DNA of 64,000 nucleotides from Stagnimonas sp965279705 (GTDB lineage: Bacteria > Pseudomonadota > Gammaproteobacteria > Nevskiales > Nevskiaceae), in contig OZ257257.1 in NCBI GenBank assembly GCA_965279705.1, forward strand, positions 2,604,001 through 2,668,000. The letters are read 5' to 3'. Of the stretch, positions 1 through 7,398 are shown one piece after another (positions within the stretch are counted from its first letter, which is position 1; the number at the start of each line of letters is the position of its first letter). The translations under genes were made by a program, and so were the position numbers. A model generated the notes under the pieces. The model saw nothing but the letters and a program-made list of their open reading frames with translations, did no database searches and was not told where the DNA came from.

Positions 1-110
1 ACGCCGTATTCCTCGTTGCCGAGGGTGAAGGTGAGGAACTCGTTGGCGTTTGTGCCCTGCACCACGCCGTGTGAAGGCGCGCTGCTGTGTGCTGCGGTGG
101 CGAGTGTCAT
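1..110 (-). CDS. cheW: CheW-like chemotaxis coupling protein (N-terminal part, cut by window edge)
   Basis: Only the first 36 codons lie in the window. The ATG is at 110 and the frame is open to base 1. After a low-complexity start, the peptide reads FLTFTLGNEEYG, the opening strand of CheW SH3-like domains. The family couples methyl-accepting receptors to the CheA kinase in the cytoplasm. The gene starts 16 bases after the cheA stop and is the last visible gene of the leftward chemotaxis operon. The call rests on this short motif and on gene order, so the family is likely but the full length is unknown. Confidence 0.8.
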   Translation of the reverse strand, partial: MTLATAAHSSAPSHGVVQGTNANEFLTFTLGNEEYG

Positions 111-126
111 TGGGTCGTCCTTTGCG

Positions 127-2148
127 TTAAGCCGCAGCCCGCTGGTGCAAGTCACGCACCAGCGAACCAATGTCGAGAATCAGTGCCACCCGGCCATCAC
201 CCAAGATGGTCGCGCCGCTGATGCCGAACACGCGCTTGTAGTTGGCCTCCAGCGACTTGATGACCACTTGCTGCTGGGCGACGAGTTCGTCCACTTGCAG
301 GGCAATCTTCTTGCCCTCGGCCTCGACCAGCACCAGCACGCCGCGCGTGGGGTCGGCGTGCTCGGCGGGGATGCGAAAGGCGTTAGCGAGCGAGACCAGC
401 GGCAGGTATTCGCTGCGCACTTTCACCACGCGGCTTGAGCCTGCAACGGGCTTCACCTGCTCGGCCGTCGGTTGCAGCGACTCCACCACGCAGTTGAGCG
501 GCACGATGAAAATCTCTTCGCCGACGCGGATCGACATGCCATCCAAGATGGCGAGCGTCAGCGGCAGACGGATGGTGACGGTCGCACCCTTGCCGGCGAC
601 GGACGTGAGATCAACCTGCCCACCGAGTGAGAGGATGTTCTTCTTCACCACGTCCATACCCACGCCGCGCCCCGACACATCGGTGACGACCTCGGCAGTG
701 GAGAAACCGTTGGCGAAGATGAGCTGCCAGACCTCGCTGTCGCTCATTGCATCGCTGACGTTGAGCCCGCTCTCGCGCGCCTTGGCCAGAATGCGCTCGC
801 GGTTGAGGCCGCGACCGTCATCCGAAATCTCGATGACGATGCTGCCGCCCTGATGCGCGGCAGAAAGCCGCACGGTGCCGACCGGGTCTTTGCCCGCCGC
901 AATGCGCGCCTCCACCGTCTCGATGCCGTGATCCAGCGAGTTGCGTACCAGGTGCGTCAGCGGGTCGGCAATCTTCTCGATCAAGCCCTTATCCAGCTCA
1001 GTCGATTCGCCGATGGTGAGCAGGCGCACCTGCTTGCCGAGCTTGCCGGCGAGGTCGTGCACCATGCGCGGAAAGCGCGAGAACACGAACTCCATCGGCA
1101 GCATGCGGATCGACATCACGCTCTCTTGCATCTGCCGCGTATTGCGGTCGAGCTGTGCCAATCCGGCCAATAGTTTTTCGCAGACGATGGGGTCGAGTGC
1201 ACCAGCCTGCTGCGCCAGCATGGCCTGGGTGATGACCAGCTCGCCGACGAGGTTGATGAGCTGGTCGATCTTCTCGGTGCTGACGCGAATCGAGCTGCCC
1301 TCGGGCCCGCCCTGGCGGCGATCACCGGCGCGACGGTCTTGCGTCACTGCACTCGGCGGCACCACAAACTCGTTGCGCGCGGCGGACTTGCCGCCTTCGA
1401 TCAGCGTGAGCACCGGCTTGGCCGCTGGTGCGGCGTCGAGCGCGGTGATGACCAGATGGCACTCGTCTTCGACCCAGGCAAATGCCTCGCGCACGCGGGC
1501 CTCATCGACATTGCCGGTGAGCGTGAGCACCCAGTTGAGGTGACAGTCCTCCGGTACCTTCTCATTGAGCTTAGGCGCGTGCTCGCAGTGCGCTTCGACA
1601 GCGAGCGTGCCGAGGCTGGCCAGCTCGCGAAAGATATGGCGCGGGTCGTTACCGCTGCGGAACAGGCTCGGCACCGGCGTGAACTCGATCTTGAAGCTGG
1701 TGCTGGCGCTCACTGGCGCGGGTGCTTCGATGACCGCCGCGATTGCTGCGGGTGCAGTGGCATTGGCGAGCGTGGCGGCGAGTGCGTTCTGGTGGCCGGC
1801 AATCAGCGCGACATTGGCCTCGCGACCATCGCGCGCGGCTTCAAGCAACTCGCGCACGGCATCGACAGAACCGAGTAGCTGGTCGACCAGCGGCTGTGCG
1901 ACGGGGCGTACACCGGAGCGCATCTGGTCGAGCAGGGTTTCGAGAATGTGGGTGAAGGCCGCGACCGCCGAAAAGCCAAACGTCGCCGAGCCGCCCTTGA
2001 TGCTGTGGGCGGCGCGAAAGATCGCGTTGATGGTTTCCTTGTCGGCGGTGCCGGGGTCGAGTGCGAGCAGACTCGCCTCCATTGCATCCAAGCCTTCAAA
2101 GCTCTCTTCGAAGAACGCCGCATGAAATCGCGCCAGATCAATCGTCAT
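127..2148 (-). CDS. cheA: Chemotaxis histidine kinase CheA
   Basis: This 673-residue hybrid kinase phosphorylates response regulators in answer to chemoreceptor signals. Its N-terminal HPt (P1) domain has the phospho-accepting His at residue 48 in AAHSIKGGS. Residues about 150-255 form an insert with the LFRSGNDPR signature, probably a P2-like regulator-docking domain. The dimerisation helices start near STEKIDQLINLVGEL. The ATPase domain shows the N box HLVRNSLDHGIE, the G1 box DDGRGL and the G2 box GRGVGMD. The C-terminal CheW-like P5 domain ends at DLHQRAAA. The length is normal for CheA. The gene lies 7 bases after the cheY-like stop, so the two are probably co-transcribed. Confidence 0.97.
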   Translation of the reverse strand: MTIDLARFHAAFFEESFEGLDAMEASLLALDPGTADKETINAIFRAAHSIKGGSATFGFSAVAAFTHILETLLDQMRSGVRPVAQPLVDQLLGSVDAVRELLEAARDGREANVALIAGHQNALAATLANATAPAAIAAVIEAPAPVSASTSFKIEFTPVPSLFRSGNDPRHIFRELASLGTLAVEAHCEHAPKLNEKVPEDCHLNWVLTLTGNVDEARVREAFAWVEDECHLVITALDAAPAAKPVLTLIEGGKSAARNEFVVPPSAVTQDRRAGDRRQGGPEGSSIRVSTEKIDQLINLVGELVITQAMLAQQAGALDPIVCEKLLAGLAQLDRNTRQMQESVMSIRMLPMEFVFSRFPRMVHDLAGKLGKQVRLLTIGESTELDKGLIEKIADPLTHLVRNSLDHGIETVEARIAAGKDPVGTVRLSAAHQGGSIVIEISDDGRGLNRERILAKARESGLNVSDAMSDSEVWQLIFANGFSTAEVVTDVSGRGVGMDVVKKNILSLGGQVDLTSVAGKGATVTIRLPLTLAILDGMSIRVGEEIFIVPLNCVVESLQPTAEQVKPVAGSSRVVKVRSEYLPLVSLANAFRIPAEHADPTRGVLVLVEAEGKKIALQVDELVAQQQVVIKSLEANYKRVFGISGATILGDGRVALILDIGSLVRDLHQRAAA

Positions 2149-2155
2149 GGCGGTT

Positions 2156-2521
2156 TCAGCCTAGAACTTTCTGGATCGTGGCAATCAGCTGTTCGGGGTT
2201 AAACGGCTTCACCAACCAGCCCGTCGCCCCTGCTGCCTTGCCTTCGGCCTTCTTCTCCGGCGTTGATTCGGTGGTGAGCATCAGCAGCGGCGTGAACTTG
2301 TAGTCCGGCAGCGTGCGCAGGTTACGCACCAGCGTTAGGCCATCCATGTTCGGCATGTTGACGTCGGCGAGCACGAGCTTGTATTTGCCCTGCTTGGCGA
2401 GGCCCAAAGCCACCGCGCCGTCTTCGGCCTCGGTCACTTCATAGCCCGCAGCCTTCAAGGTGAAGGCGACCATCTGCCGCATCGAGGCGGAGTCATCGAC
2501 AGCGAGAATGTGTGCGCTCAT
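2156..2521 (-). CDS. cheY: CheY-like single-domain response regulator
   Basis: This 121-residue receiver domain has no output domain. The acidic pocket is D9 and D10, the phospho-acceptor is D53 in ADVNMPNMDG, the switch threonine is T82 or T83, and the conserved lysine is K104 in WLVKPF. All residues needed for phosphorylation are present. Its start overlaps the end of the STAS gene by 4 bases (ATGA), and cheA follows 7 bases later, so it is almost certainly the CheA partner. The family acts on the flagellar switch or on an alternative target. The single-letter suffix is assigned by family, not by strict orthology. Confidence 0.95.
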   Translation of the reverse strand: MSAHILAVDDSASMRQMVAFTLKAAGYEVTEAEDGAVALGLAKQGKYKLVLADVNMPNMDGLTLVRNLRTLPDYKFTPLLMLTTESTPEKKAEGKAAGATGWLVKPFNPEQLIATIQKVLG

Positions 2522-2859
2522 GGGGCGATGCTCATTGGGGTCAGTGACATGAGGCTGGTGATGCCGAGCAGGGCTGCGGCGGCCCGCAGGGTTTCGGAGG
2601 GCTCCTGCCAGCGGGTCTCGCGGCCCGCACTGCGGCGGTCGCGACAGAACAGGCAGAACAGCTCAAGTGCGGCGGTGTGGATGTCACGCACATCGCGGCC
2701 TTCGAGCACCACGGTGCGTGGTTCGTCGACAGCGGCGCAGAGTTGCTGGTGCAGACTGGCAGCGTCTTCGATGCCGAGTTGCGAGCCGACGTTGATGTGG
2801 CTTTCGTCCACCGTGAGAGCCGTTACGTTGCTACTGCGGACTGCCGTCTTTCGCGCCAT
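2518..2859 (-). CDS. STAS-domain protein of the chemotaxis cluster
   Basis: The 113-residue protein has the STAS fold pattern (anti-sigma-factor-antagonist/MlaB-like). The segment VVLEGRDVRDIHTAALELF aligns with the usual V-x-x-IDTAGLQLL loop. The loop has His where Asp is common, and the serine phosphorylated in SpoIIAA-type proteins is not evident. Regulation by phosphorylation is therefore doubtful. It overlaps the cheY-like gene by 4 bases and is probably translationally coupled to it. The sequence upstream of its ATG has a GGGAG ribosome-binding site. Stand-alone STAS proteins are found inside several proteobacterial chemotaxis operons; their role there is not settled. Confidence 0.8.
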   Translation of the reverse strand: MARKTAVRSSNVTALTVDESHINVGSQLGIEDAASLHQQLCAAVDEPRTVVLEGRDVRDIHTAALELFCLFCRDRRSAGRETRWQEPSETLRAAAALLGITSLMSLTPMSIAP

Positions 2860-3007
2860 GAGCCACTCCCGTCTGCATGCTCCATCGCTGGGCGGTATGA
2901 CGAGGTTCCGTCAGTGCCGCGATGTCAGGGAGGCTTTCGGCAAGTCCTGTTCCCGCTTGAGCAAGTGTGCTGCGAGCGGCGCATCCGCCACGATGAATGG
3001 CGCGGGC

Positions 3008-3466
3008 CTATCCAGCAGCCAGTTGCGCGATCAGCACATCGGCGTTGAGGAGCGAGAGCAGGCCGCTATCGCGCACGACCAGCCCCTGCATCACGCCGGG
3101 ATGGGTGGCCGTGCCGGTGCGCGGCACGGGCTTGATCTCGTCCGGGTCGAGACGCGTGACGTCGTGCACGGCGTCTATGGCGAGTGCCAGCACCACGTTG
3201 TGGTGATCCATCACCAGAATCGGTCGCGGTGTTGCGCTGGCAGTGCGGCCCAGCCACTGGCCGAAGTCGACCACCGTGACGATCTGCCCACGCAGATTGA
3301 TGACGCCGAGCACCATCGCCGGCGCACCCGGCACCGGCTCGATGGCCGCAAAACTGAGCACCTCGCGCACGCTGCGAATATCCACGGCGTAGTCCTGCCC
3401 GTGGATACTGAAACGGATCCAGCGCTGGGCGCTGGCGGCAGCAGTGGATGGCGGCAGGCCGGTCAT
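3008..3466 (-). CDS. cheW: CheW-family chemotaxis scaffold protein
   Basis: This is a 152-residue CheW domain with the segments WIRFSIHGQDYAVDIRSVRE and GVINLRGQIVTVVDFGQWLG. It ends in VLIAQLAAG. I chose the ATG at 3466 because it forms an ATGA overlap with the motD stop. An upstream start at 3505 exists but would overlap motD by about 40 bases. The protein links receptors to CheA. This is the second CheW of the cluster; the other is cut at base 1. About 148 bases separate it from the STAS gene, and I see no gene in that gap. Confidence 0.92.
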   Translation of the reverse strand: MTGLPPSTAAASAQRWIRFSIHGQDYAVDIRSVREVLSFAAIEPVPGAPAMVLGVINLRGQIVTVVDFGQWLGRTASATPRPILVMDHHNVVLALAIDAVHDVTRLDPDEIKPVPRTGTATHPGVMQGLVVRDSGLLSLLNADVLIAQLAAG

Positions 3467-4464
3467 GGCGCGAGCCTCACGGTAGCGTCGCTGCTCAGCG
3501 GCCATTGCAGCGGCGCCTGCGGCGGCTCGATCTGGGCGACCTGCTCCAGCTCGGGTTGGGTTTCGGTTTCATCCAGTTGCGCGCCCAGCACTTTCTCCAT
3601 GCTGGTGCCGTCTTCGCCCTCGCCCGCCAGCACCACGATCACCACCCGGCGGTTGGCATTGCGGCCCTGCGGCGAGGTGTTGTCGGCCACCGGCTGATAC
3701 TCGCCAAAGCCACCGACGGACAGCCGCTGGGGGCTGACGCTGGCGTCGAGCAGCACATGCACCACGCTCGCCGCGCGCGCCGAGGACAACTCCCAGTTGC
3801 TGGGGTAGCTGGCGGTGGCGATGGGCATGTTGTCGGTATGGCCCTCGACCCGCAGCGGGTTGTCGAACGGCTTGAGGATTTCACCCAGCCGCAGCAGCAC
3901 AGGCCGCGCCAGCGTCGAGACATTGGCCACGCCGGAGGCAAACAGGATGTCGGTCTTGATCTCGATCTCCAGATAGGTCGCCTTGCGGCGCACGACGATG
4001 AGGTTCTGCTGGATCAGCCCCTGCATGGCGTGTTCCACCTCGCGCGCGATGCGCTTGAGCGACTGCTTGCCGCCATCGCGATAGCCCGATGCCCCCGCCG
4101 GCATCTGCTGCGGCGAAGCCAGCGCGGTCTTGATCTCGCCCGCCACCACCTGCGGGTTCTTGAGGTCGCGATGCAGGCCGCCGATGCTGACCTGCTTGGG
4201 CGGCTGATGGGTGAGGTCCACCCGTGCGGCCGACCCCAATCCCCGCTCGTTCTTGTCGCCCACCTGCACCGGCTTGAGCGTGCGCGGCGTGCCGTGAAAA
4301 GCCTCGCTCATGGCCTCGGACATGACGCGGTACTTGCCTTCGTTGACCGACGACATGGCATACATCACCACGAAAAGTGCGAGCAGCAGAGTCACCAGAT
4401 CGCCGTAGGGAATAGCCCAGGCTTCGGCGTTGAGGTGCTCTTCGTGTTTGTGCTTTCTAGCCAT
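3463..4464 (-). CDS. motD: Flagellar stator protein MotD/MotB-like, OmpA domain
   Basis: The 333-residue protein begins MARKHKHEEHLNAEAW, as MotD proteins do. One membrane helix (about 23-41) carries the stator aspartate D22 in PYGDLVTLLLALFVV, the residue that binds ions in MotB proteins. The MSSVNEGKYRVMSEA segment is typical of the plug region. The C-terminal OmpA-like domain (about 190-295) has EGHTDNMPIA, NWELSSARA and GRNANRRV, which bind peptidoglycan. The partner MotC/MotA normally lies directly upstream, but here the upstream 785 bases are a repeat region without a gene. It is coupled to the downstream cheW by an ATGA overlap. Confidence 0.93.
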   Translation of the reverse strand: MARKHKHEEHLNAEAWAIPYGDLVTLLLALFVVMYAMSSVNEGKYRVMSEAMSEAFHGTPRTLKPVQVGDKNERGLGSAARVDLTHQPPKQVSIGGLHRDLKNPQVVAGEIKTALASPQQMPAGASGYRDGGKQSLKRIAREVEHAMQGLIQQNLIVVRRKATYLEIEIKTDILFASGVANVSTLARPVLLRLGEILKPFDNPLRVEGHTDNMPIATASYPSNWELSSARAASVVHVLLDASVSPQRLSVGGFGEYQPVADNTSPQGRNANRRVVIVVLAGEGEDGTSMEKVLGAQLDETETQPELEQVAQIEPPQAPLQWPLSSDATVRLAP

Positions 4465-4603
4465 GATCGTCCTATCGTCATGGCGTGCCTTTGCTTTAGC
4501 TTTTGGCCTTTTGTCGCGGTTGAGCGGCTTGCTGTTGTGTCGCGCTTTGCGCTCTGCTGTGTTCGTTGTGCTCTGAGGTTTTTATTCCGCCTTACGGGCG
4601 TCT

Positions 4604-5150
4604 CACTTTTTTTGCTTCGCCAAAAAAAGTAAGCAAAAAAAGGCGACCCGATACGGTGGTGCTTCGCACTACCCTGCGATGCTCGGCTTTCGGGGGCGCT
4701 GCGGAACTCGCACGATGAAGCCGTGCTCAGACAATCCTCGCGCACAGCTCCCCGAAATCCTGCGCTTCTCGGCACCTCCCACGGGGCCCGACGTCAAAGG
4801 CAACATCAAAAGCGCCCTCTCCCCTGCCCCTCCCCCGCATGCGGGAGAGGGGTTCAAAAGCGAACTCTCTCTTCTGGTCTCCCTCTCCCGCTTGCGGGAG
4901 AGGGTTGGGGAGAGGGCGCTGTTGCTGGTGATTTGGCTTTTGACGTCGGGCCCCTTAGGAGGCGCCGAGAAGCGCAGGGGCGAGGGGGTCTTTTGAGCGA
5001 GGATTGTCTGAGCGGGCGTGCTGTTCGCCCGCGAGTTCCGCAGCGCCCCTCGGCACGAGCATCGCAGGGTAGTGCCGTAGGCACCGCCGTATCAGGGTGT
5101 GCTTTTTCTTGGTTACTTCTTTTTGCACAAGCAAAAAGAAGTAACTCGCC
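4604..5150. repeat. Large imperfect inverted repeat with nested palindromes (intergenic)
   Basis: The 785-base gap between motD and the next gene (4465-5249) has no convincing gene. Its core is an inverted repeat. The left arm (about 4604-4832) and the right arm (about 4908-5150) match when one is reverse-complemented. Shared blocks include actaccctgcgatgctcg, ggcgctgcggaactcgc, ctcagacaatcctcgc, ctgcgcttctcgg and ggggcccgacgtcaaa. The middle holds a REP-like unit. The right end has a perfect 14 bp stem with a 4-base loop (5113-5126 with 5131-5144). Short frames on both strands through it look like translated repeats, not genes. Copies of this kind are usually scattered through a genome. Confidence 0.85.
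4881..4916. repeat. REP-like palindromic unit (copy 1)
   Basis: A 24-base palindromic unit with an 11 bp perfect stem (ccctctcccgc and its complement) and a 2-base loop lies at 4881-4904. It is followed by ttggggagaggg at 4905-4916. The same 24 bases occur at 43,816-43,839 and 43,894-43,917 inside a coding region. A degenerate relative, cccgcatgcgggagagggg, lies about 40 bases earlier in the same gap. Confidence 0.88.
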
Positions 5151-5249
5151 ACTAGGCGAAACCGCGCTCGAAGCAAACACTCAGCCAGCGGAGCGCGTCA
5201 GCGCGATTAACAAAAGCCGCGTGGGCAGATGAGGTCTGCCCACCCTACG

Positions 5250-5669
5250 TCACTGTAGCTCGCAAGTTAGAGGCGCTTGCATTGCCTTTGCCCATTCCGC
5301 AATTTGCAGCCCTAACTCGTTTACTGCTGAAAGATTTGAATCTATGCAAAACCTACTCATTGATGATTCGTAGCCAAGCTTATTGTTGTTAGTTTGAATG
5401 AGGAGGCCAACACTATGACTGTTTATATAGAACGCTTTGACGAGCACAAAGCTGTAAATCTTTTCTGCTTCCTCGCCGTACTTAAAGACGACCTCACCTT
5501 TCCCCATCTTGGGAAAGAAAGCTGCAAGGCTTATACCGAACGCCTCAAGATGCTGAGGGTATGTATAAAAATCTTGGGTAGTACTTTGGCGATTGTCGGA
5601 CACGAAAAGCTCGACTCGGGCCATTCCGTCATCATCTTCCCAAAGTTTCCGAAGTTTGAAGCAGGCCAT
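5250..5669 (-). CDS. Hypothetical protein, AT-richer than its surroundings
   Basis: This 139-residue protein (MACFKLRKLWEDDDGMARVE...) has no recognised catalytic motif, signal peptide or membrane segment. The sequence is acidic and mixed, and resembles small cytosolic proteins of unknown function with a WEDDD opening and a late QIAEWAKAM helix. Codon use is visibly AT-richer than in the neighbours. The gene sits between a repeat region and a CBS gene, which suggests recent acquisition. The ATG at 5669 follows aggcacgaag, a weak ribosome-binding site. A role as an immunity or accessory protein is conceivable but unsupported. Confidence 0.6.
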   Translation of the reverse strand: MACFKLRKLWEDDDGMARVELFVSDNRQSTTQDFYTYPQHLEAFGISLAAFFPKMGKGEVVFKYGEEAEKIYSFVLVKAFYINSHSVGLLIQTNNNKLGYESSMSRFCIDSNLSAVNELGLQIAEWAKAMQAPLTCELQ

Positions 5670-5687
5670 CTTCGTGCCTAAGGTTAA

Positions 5688-6089
5688 TCAAGCCGCATCA
5701 TGAATCGCTCGCAAAATATCGCTACGCGATATCTGCCCCATGAGCCGCCCACTCTCCACCACCGGAAACCGCTTGAACGGCGTATCCAGAAAGCGCGAAG
5801 CCGCATCCAGCAGCGTCATCTCCGGCGAAAGCGAAGCCACATTGGTCGACATGAAATCGCGCACCACGCCCGGCGACACGCCTTCGTAGTTGGCAATCAC
5901 CGCTACCTTCAGGCAGTCCTTCTCGGACAACATGCCCACCAGCAGGCCTGCGTCATCGCACACCGGCGCGCCCGAATGGCCACGCTTCAGCAGCTGGCCG
6001 ATCGCACTCATCACATCGGTATCCGGCTTGAAGGTGAGCAGATTGGTGGTCATGTAATCGCTGACCGTATGGGCGCTCAAATCGGGCAT
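5688..6089 (-). CDS. CBS-domain protein
   Basis: The 133-residue protein consists of two tandem CBS motifs. The first covers about 9-60 (SDYMTTNLLTF, GHSGAPVCDDAGLLVGMLSE) and the second about 75-130 (VRDFMSTNVASL, FKRFPVVESGRLMGQISR). Such Bateman modules bind adenosyl ligands and regulate other proteins. I placed the start at the ATG at 6089 because GGAGAG lies just upstream; a TTG four codons earlier would swallow that site. The divider toward the MscS gene is short, and both genes face left, so co-transcription is possible. No partner domain is fused. Confidence 0.9.
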   Translation of the reverse strand: MPDLSAHTVSDYMTTNLLTFKPDTDVMSAIGQLLKRGHSGAPVCDDAGLLVGMLSEKDCLKVAVIANYEGVSPGVVRDFMSTNVASLSPEMTLLDAASRFLDTPFKRFPVVESGRLMGQISRSDILRAIHDAA

Positions 6090-6157
6090 GGCTCTCTCCA
6101 AAGTGGCTGTGCTTATTTATGTCGCAAGCCTAGCGCAAAGGTGCCGCCCTGCATCCC

Positions 6158-7372
6158 CTATTTGGCGGATATTTCCGGCGAGGCGTTGGCTGGCGGCGCG
6201 GGCCATTGCTTGATGCTGATTTCCTGCGGGCCGGCAAGGATGGCGATGCCCTCGGCCTTGAACAGCTCGAAGATGCGAAAGCGGATACGGCTGGCCACAC
6301 CGGTCTTGCCGTGCATGTCGCGCAGATAGCCGCGCAGCTCGAAATGCAGGGTGCTGCCCTGAAAATCGGCGAACACCACCCAGGGGCCGGTGAGGCCGAA
6401 TTTTTCGTCGTCCTGGATCAGTTCTTTCTCGCCTTCGGTGGCTTGCAGCAGCAGGGCTTTCACCTTGTTGGGGTCGCCTTCAAACGCCACTTGCACCGGC
6501 AATATCAGGCGGCCGATGTTGTCGTGAAAACTCAGGTTCTCGACCGACTTCGACAGCAGCTCGGAGTTGGGCACGATGATGCTGGTGCGGTCCCAGGTTT
6601 CGAGTTCGGTGGAGCGGATGCGAATCTTGCGCACGAAACCTTCGGCCCCGGCGATCTTGATGTAATCGCCCATGCGCACCGGCCGCTCGAACAGCAGGAT
6701 GAGGCCGGAGAAGAAGTTGTTGGTGATATTCTGCAAGCCAAAACCAATGCCCACCGACAGCGCACCCGCGACGATGGCGAGCTTGCTGAGATCGAGCCCC
6801 ACCACGCTGAGCCCCACCATGACGGCGACGACGGCGGCGAGGTAGCCGAACAGGGTGGCGATGGAAACCCGCACGCTGGGTTCGAGGCTGGTCAGCGGCA
6901 GCCAGTCTTGCTCCAGTTTTTTCTTCAGCCAACGGCCAAAGGTCAGCAGCAGCACGAACCACAGAATGCCCATGATGATATGCGAGGGCACCAGCGTGAC
7001 GCTGCCAAGCTTGATGCCGCCGCCGGTCAGCGCCTCGCTGAACTCATCGCCCAGATCGTGCAGGCCCCAGACGTGCAGCAGCAGAAAGCCGATGAAGGGC
7101 CAGAGCAGAAACTGGGTGCTGAGCGTGAGCCACTTCAGCTCCGGGATTTTCTTGCCTTCGACCACGCCGAGGCGAAGCCGCAGGCGTTGCTGCCAGCCGT
7201 AGCGCGCGTCGTCCAAGGTACGTGCCAGCCATTCGACGAAGAAGGAGAAAACCACGCCGCCGGCGACGAGGATCATCGTCGCGACGGCGGGGTTTGCCGT
7301 GACGATGCGCGGCAAAACAAGAAAGGTGAGACCGGCCATAGCATTGTGTTGGTGGAAACTTGTCGCCAGCAT
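6158..7372 (-). CDS. MscS-family mechanosensitive ion channel
   Basis: The 404-residue inner-membrane protein has four or five hydrophobic segments before the conserved pore helix and beta domain. The diagnostic stretch includes VGIGFGLQNITNNFFSG and LLFERPVRMGDYIKI, then TELETWDRTSIIVPNSELL. Family members open under membrane tension and release solutes during hypo-osmotic shock. The ATG at 7372 gives MLATSFHQHN; a TTG two codons earlier and an ATG at 7339 are less likely. It is transcribed away from the NUDIX fusion gene, with only 26 bases between the two starts, so their promoters must overlap. Confidence 0.93.
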   Translation of the reverse strand: MLATSFHQHNAMAGLTFLVLPRIVTANPAVATMILVAGGVVFSFFVEWLARTLDDARYGWQQRLRLRLGVVEGKKIPELKWLTLSTQFLLWPFIGFLLLHVWGLHDLGDEFSEALTGGGIKLGSVTLVPSHIIMGILWFVLLLTFGRWLKKKLEQDWLPLTSLEPSVRVSIATLFGYLAAVVAVMVGLSVVGLDLSKLAIVAGALSVGIGFGLQNITNNFFSGLILLFERPVRMGDYIKIAGAEGFVRKIRIRSTELETWDRTSIIVPNSELLSKSVENLSFHDNIGRLILPVQVAFEGDPNKVKALLLQATEGEKELIQDDEKFGLTGPWVVFADFQGSTLHFELRGYLRDMHGKTGVASRIRFRIFELFKAEGIAILAGPQEISIKQWPAPPANASPEISAK

Positions 7373-7398
7373 AGACAACGATCACCAATAAGCCAGTC

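Noticed and set aside
2860..3007. 148-base gap between cheW and STAS genes
   Set aside because: No start codon with a plausible reading frame and no conserved structure was seen. It is most likely untranslated operon DNA.
4679..5232. Several frames of 100-170 codons on both strands
   Set aside because: They read through the inverted repeat and encode the GEG-type translated repeat. Such frames are common in repeats and have no independent support.
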